DNA of 9,093 nucleotides from JAFNGF01 sp964567045 (lineage in GTDB: Bacteria > Planctomycetota > Phycisphaerae > Sedimentisphaerales > Anaerobacaceae): assembly GCA_964567045.1 (NCBI GenBank), contig CAZMLE010000118.1, positions 1-9,093 of the forward strand, written 5' to 3'. Both the position numbers and the translations under genes were made by a program. Below the pieces are notes generated by a model. The model was not told where the DNA came from, searched no databases, and worked only from the letters and a program-made list of their open reading frames with translations. Below, one piece after another: positions 7,003 through 9,093 of the stretch (position 1 is the first letter of the stretch; the number at the start of each line of letters is the position of its first letter).

Positions 7003-7680
7003 TGTCGCTACTTTATTTATAGCGGGCGATGCTGTCAAGGCTACGGCCGGTAATTCTATCAGCCTGGAACAAGCCGACCAGATAAAGTGCGCCACCGCAC
7101 GCACCATCACCCCACGCCAGCCGGGACGAGGCCCAGCATCCGGGAAGTTCAAAACCGCGAAATGACCGTGATATTTTCCAGCAGCGCGGTCGTAGGCTTT
7201 AGCAGCCTGGACCTCGTTGCGGAAAGAGCCAAGGAATATCGGATTGCCGTTGACTCTGATTTGTGCCTGATAGGATTTGCGTTCGGAACGTGCGGTTACG
7301 CCCTTGTACTTCGAGGCGCAGGTTCCGTTGCTGCGTTTAGCGCGATTGCAACTGTTTTGGGCGTGGGTGGCCGGGCGGAGATTTGCCTTTCGATTGTCCA
7401 GGCCGTTGCGATTGATATGGTCAACAAACATGTTGGCCGGGACTTTGAGTACCGCGCGGTGCATGGGAATGTATCGGTTTTTTATGCCATTGATGGTGGC
7501 CCTTCGGGCTGCGTAAAATGTTTTGCCGTTGGGATAGGCGTGCCATTTATGTTTGGACAGATGCCGGTAATCATCCGGGTCGACTGTGGCGTATTTGCCC
7601 TGGGTCAGCGGTATCCGGCGGAAGGCATAGCCGTAGCGAATCCGGCGATACAAAAGGACCAGCCAGATGAAAGGTGCCAC
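7003..7680 (-). CDS. HNH-AP2 homing-type endonuclease frame, open into polA
   Basis: This 226-codon frame starts with GTG at 7680 and has no stop before the polA ATG, so as read it would make a 1153-aa HNH-AP2-PolA protein. Residues 1-20 are hydrophobic then Arg/Tyr-rich. PLTQGKYATVDPDDY...KHKWHA (24-48) is the usual lead-in of these endonucleases. The HNH part is IPMHRAVL (H74) then FVDHINRNGLDNRKANLR (H88, N96, N100). The AP2 DNA-binding domain follows at about 123-180: KYKGVTARSERKSYQAQI, LGSFRNEVQAAKAYDRAA and FAVLNFP. Such HNH-AP2 proteins are mobile-intron-style nucleases that cut DNA site-specifically. Residues 181-226 match nothing I know and contain the polA promoter-like DNA, so they are probably read-through. 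Either the endonuclease lost its own stop by inserting here or a true fusion is made; I favour the first. Confidence 0.75.
7010..7038 (-). promoter_or_regulatory. Sigma70-type promoter candidate for polA, leaderless
   Basis: On the minus strand a perfect TTGACA (7038-7033) is followed after 17 bases by TAAAGT (7015-7010), which matches the -10 consensus at 4 of 6 positions. The ATG of polA begins 7 bases after the -10 box, so transcription would start at or next to the A of ATG, giving a leaderless message. This fits the missing Shine-Dalgarno sequence. A better -10 word, TATAAA, is also present but only 11 bases from TTGACA. Confidence 0.45.
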
Positions 7681-7710
7681 AAGCCAGCTTGGTATTTCGA
7701 AAGTAACTCG

Positions 7711-7725
7711 GATGATCCGCCCTCC
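7711..7725 (-). promoter_or_regulatory. Strong Shine-Dalgarno next to ATC codons ahead of the HNH-AP2 frame
   Basis: On the minus strand GGAGG (7725-7721) is followed by GCGG and then ATC ATC (7716-7711). These codons are in frame with the HNH-AP2 coding sequence, 11-12 codons upstream of the GTG at 7680. The intervening residues (RVTFEIPSWL) read like a natural continuation of the hydrophobic N-terminus. One ATC may be a decayed ATG or a rare non-AUG start. Confidence 0.35.
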
Positions 7726-7742
7726 GCCACGTGGCCAATTGG

Positions 7743-7832
7743 TGAATTAGCGGATTGGTGGATTAGTGAATTAGTGAATTAGCCAGTCAGGTGCCAATCT
7801 GCCAATCTCCAATTAACCAATTAACTAATTAC
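7743..7832. repeat. Two opposed arrays of 8-bp repeats
   Basis: Five direct 8-bp units (TGAATTAG, CGGATTGG, TGGATTAG, TGAATTAG, TGAATTAG) fill 7743-7782. After 10 bases, five units of the complementary type (GCCAATCT twice, CCAATTAA twice, CTAATTAC) fill 7793-7832. Together they can fold as a long imperfect hairpin. They lie just upstream of the HNH-AP2 frame. Confidence 0.65.
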
Positions 7833-8072
7833 TCTCCCCACTAAGGGATGGATCTGCGCGTTTGATGCGAAAATTAGGTCAAAAATAAAGACAGGCGGGA
7901 GCATAAGTGTCCAGCTGCAAAGGAGTAAAAAATTTTTTGAAAATCTCGATTTTTGTTTTCAACCCGCAGCACTTTTGGGCGAAAATTAACCATGGATTTT
8001 ACAGACGGCGTCCCGACTGAGGCGCAGCCGAGCGGAGGAGCCTGCCCTGAGCTTGCCGAACGGATCTTGCTG
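7833..8072. other. Non-coding stretch with repeat-derived sequence
   Basis: No believable gene is seen in these 240 bases. An AT-rich part contains TTGAAAA (7937-7943) and TTTTCAA about 17 bases later as inverted copies. The part from about 8000 is GC-rich and ends in the CCCTGAGCTTGCCGAACGG word (8045-8063), related to 4178-4197. A minus-strand frame over 7874-8125 exists but its peptide is built from repeat DNA. Confidence 0.5.
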
Positions 8073-8134
8073 GATTCGGGATGCTCGATACTCGATTCGT
8101 GACTCGCGACCCGTGCCCCGAGCAACGAGCGACG
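8073..8134. repeat. GAYTCG/CTCGA-rich degenerate repeat
   Basis: A run of variants of the word (G)ATTCG, CTCGATA, CTCGATTCG, GACTCGCGACCCG and CGAGCAACGAGCGACGA fills this segment. The first part is dominated by CTCG and the last by CGAG, so it is partly self-complementary. It looks like a degenerate low-complexity array of a kind found between genes in uncultured bacteria. Confidence 0.45.
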
Positions 8135-8156
8135 AAATTCTGCTTTTGCAGAATTT
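8135..8156. repeat. Perfect 9-bp hairpin
   Basis: AAATTCTGC (8135-8143), TTTT, GCAGAATTT (8148-8156) form a perfect 9-bp stem with a 4-base loop. No T-tract follows on the plus strand, so it is not a standard terminator. It may mark the end of the preceding repeat block. Confidence 0.55.
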
Positions 8157-8307
8157 ATGCTTGAAAACCCCGCTTCAATAACGTAAATTCCCCATTACCA
8201 AGCGGCCAACCGAGAGACACCTTGGATTCGCGATGGTTCAGGCGGAAGTTCTTTTTGGTGTGTCGTGGACACGCTACCGAACTCACGCATATCGTTAGGT
8301 AGTAAAA
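8157..8307. other. Leader region of the small-protein pair
   Basis: These 151 bases hold no gene that I can support. A small hairpin GTGTC GTG GACAC is present near 8263-8275. AGG (8297-8299) lies 8 bases before the TTG start at 8308 and can act as a ribosome binding site; it is part of GTTAGGT (8294-8300), which by chance or not equals the integron core consensus GTTRRRY. Confidence 0.35.
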
Positions 8308-8634
8308 TTGAGTCTTAACCGAGTAAAACTTATTGTCATACTCAGCATTGTTTGCTTGACAGTGTTTGTCTTTTGGTTGGGCAACAAAAGGAACAAACCA
8401 CGTAAGTCTTACCTTCAATTACAAGAACAGCTACGGATTCAATTCGTCGAACCCGGCGAGAAATTCACTGGGTTGAAAGGTTTATTACTAAAAAGAGATG
8501 TCATGCTTGATTTCATATGTATATTGACACGCCGAAAGTTAGGAATTAAGGAGCTTCCTTACGACGAGGCGATGATTCGTTATGTAGATCAGGCGATCGA
8601 GGCTCATGACCGTGAGCGAAAAACAAAACAGTGA
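8308..8634 (+). CDS. Small single-pass membrane protein, unknown function
   Basis: This is a 108-aa product with a TTG start; AGG lies 8 bases upstream and no better start is in frame. Residues 6-25 (VKLIVILSIVCLTVFVFWLG) are a clear membrane helix, followed at once by KRNKPRK, so the C-terminal 80 residues are probably cytoplasmic by the positive-inside rule. The helix could also be an uncleaved signal anchor. The soluble part is a mix of basic and acidic helices (RYVDQAIEAHDRERKTKQ at the end) and shows no motif I recognise. The gene overlaps the next one by 29 bases, so the two are almost surely co-transcribed and translationally coupled. Its low GC compared with polA suggests accessory DNA. 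I cannot name a family. Confidence 0.65.
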   Translation: MSLNRVKLIVILSIVCLTVFVFWLGNKRNKPRKSYLQLQEQLRIQFVEPGEKFTGLKGLLLKRDVMLDFICILTRRKLGIKELPYDEAMIRYVDQAIEAHDRERKTKQ

Positions 8635-8875
8635 AGGTTTAGATATCTGGATGAAGATATCAGTTGTTGTTCAAGGAATAATAATGGTCCTTATTTGTGC
8701 ATTCACTTCACTACAGTATAAACTCAATAAGAGAATTGAAGACCAGACTATACTTGAGAAGAGTTTTAAGATTAAACAAGAAGCTGCTCGAATCCTCTTT
8801 GAACAGGATCCGAATCAACTGCGAGAAGCTCAAATGCGAAACATCCTTGAATGGATTGAGGAAAAACCAAAGTGA
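8606..8875 (+). CDS. Small single-pass membrane protein with helical tail, unknown function
   Basis: This is an 89-aa product from ATG, with GAGG three bases before the start and inside the upstream gene. Residues 1-16 are polar, residues 18-37 (ISVVVQGIIMVLICAFTSLQ) form a membrane helix, and residues 38-89 are charged and helical with heptad-like spacing (KLNKRIEDQTILEKSFKIKQEAA is the central part), then FEQDPNQLREAQMRNILEWIEEKPK. It resembles in shape, not in sequence that I know, small membrane partners that form a complex with the preceding protein. Overlap with the upstream gene supports a two-gene operon. No enzyme motif is present. Confidence 0.68.
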   Translation: MTVSEKQNSEGLDIWMKISVVVQGIIMVLICAFTSLQYKLNKRIEDQTILEKSFKIKQEAARILFEQDPNQLREAQMRNILEWIEEKPK

Positions 8876-8903
8876 GGTTACCTGACCATTTGTTTGAGGT
8901 TTG

Positions 8904-8932
8904 TTCGGTGGGCTAAAGCCCACCCTACATCA
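8904..8932. repeat. Hairpin repeat GGTGGGC-TAAA-GCCCACC, possible terminator of the small-protein pair
   Basis: GGTGGGC (8907-8913) and GCCCACC (8918-8924) form a perfect 7-bp stem with loop TAAA, 30 bases after the stop codon of the second small gene. The minus strand reads ATGTAGGGTGGGC, matching ATGTAGGGTGCG at 999-1010, so both are copies of one repeat family. No T-tract follows directly, so terminator activity is uncertain. Confidence 0.6.
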
Positions 8933-8980
8933 CTTTGGACTCTCTTTAACAGCCAGCGATTCGGGTTGTTATAGGGTAAT

Positions 8981-9045
8981 ATTAGGGACACCCAGTTATT
9001 AATGGGTGGCACGAGTCTACAGAAATCGGTGACTGTCCCGAATGG
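8981..9045. mobile_element. Possible end of a RAYT/IS200-like element
   Basis: GGGACA (8985-8990) and TGTCCC (9034-9039) are inverted copies bracketing the hairpin CACCCA-GTTATTAA-TGGGTG (8989-9008). The words ATCGGTGACTGTCCC and ATTAGGGACA resemble sequences I recall flanking REP-associated tyrosine transposase genes. ATGGGTGGC is repeated directly at 9002-9010 and 9062-9070. No transposase is present in the window; it could lie beyond the right edge. This is recall-based and tentative. Confidence 0.3.
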
Positions 9046-9093
9046 CGTTCCGTTAAGCAGCATGGGTGGCTCTCCATTGCGCTCGTGTCATAC

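Noticed and set aside
5638..7782. Several plus-strand frames up to 231 codons opposite polA and the HNH-AP2 frame
   Set aside because: They are antisense shadows of strongly conserved domains; no motif or start signal of their own.
7874..8125. Minus-strand open frame of 83 codons
   Set aside because: Its peptide (RVASHESSIEHPESS and so on) is translated from degenerate repeats and shows no domain or ribosome binding site.
8294..8300. GTTAGGT before the small-protein pair as a second integron core site
   Set aside because: It fits GTTRRRY, but I found no paired RYYYAAC arm or attC-like stem in the preceding 150 bases; a 7-base match is likely chance.
8878..9063. Minus-strand frame of 61 codons
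   Set aside because: It runs through the GGTGGGC/GCCCACC hairpin and the GGGACA repeat; the text WALAHRT is simply the translated repeat.
1..9093. tRNA, rRNA, CRISPR array or replication origin
   Set aside because: I saw no cloverleaf with a T-loop GTTCRANYC box, no regularly spaced direct repeats with unique spacers, and no clustered DnaA boxes.

Overview
The window looks like a contig from an uncultured bacterium, most likely a planctomycete of the Phycisphaerae type. I infer this from style, not from a marker gene: a secreted-type right-handed beta-helix protein, an HNH-AP2 homing-type endonuclease of a kind I associate with these genomes, weak Shine-Dalgarno signals, and intergenic DNA full of short palindromic repeats. 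Coding density is low for a bacterium.

Layout. Positions 1-992 (+) hold the C-terminal part of a beta-helix, probably carbohydrate-active, protein cut by the window edge. Positions 1164-2168 (-) encode an unrecognised 334-aa protein with an R-x4-H motif typical of HEPN ribonucleases. Positions 2509-3750 (-) encode a RES-domain protein with an N-terminal zinc-ribbon-like HEPN/RES region. Just 3' of the RES gene lies an attC-like site (2385-2467), so the RES gene may be an integron-type cassette without a nearby integrase. Positions 3781-4218 are repeat-rich and non-coding. Positions 4219-7002 (-) are a complete DNA polymerase I gene (927 aa) with intact 5' nuclease, proofreading and polymerase motifs. 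Its reading frame continues upstream without a stop into an HNH-AP2 endonuclease frame (7003-7680). Positions 7683-8307 are non-coding, with octamer repeat arrays and hairpins. Positions 8308-8875 (+) encode two overlapping small single-pass membrane proteins of unknown function. The last 200 bases are repeats, perhaps the edge of a RAYT/IS200-type element.

How it fits together. polA is the only clear core gene. The HEPN and RES genes look like accessory toxin or defence genes and share a strand, but are separated by 340 bases and are probably not one operon. The two most notable points concern polA. An endonuclease gene has landed directly upstream and opens in frame into it. The linker between its 5' nuclease and Klenow parts is also built from two palindromic repeats whose relatives lie between genes in this window. 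A promoter-like pair sits at the polA start and could give a leaderless polA message independent of the endonuclease.
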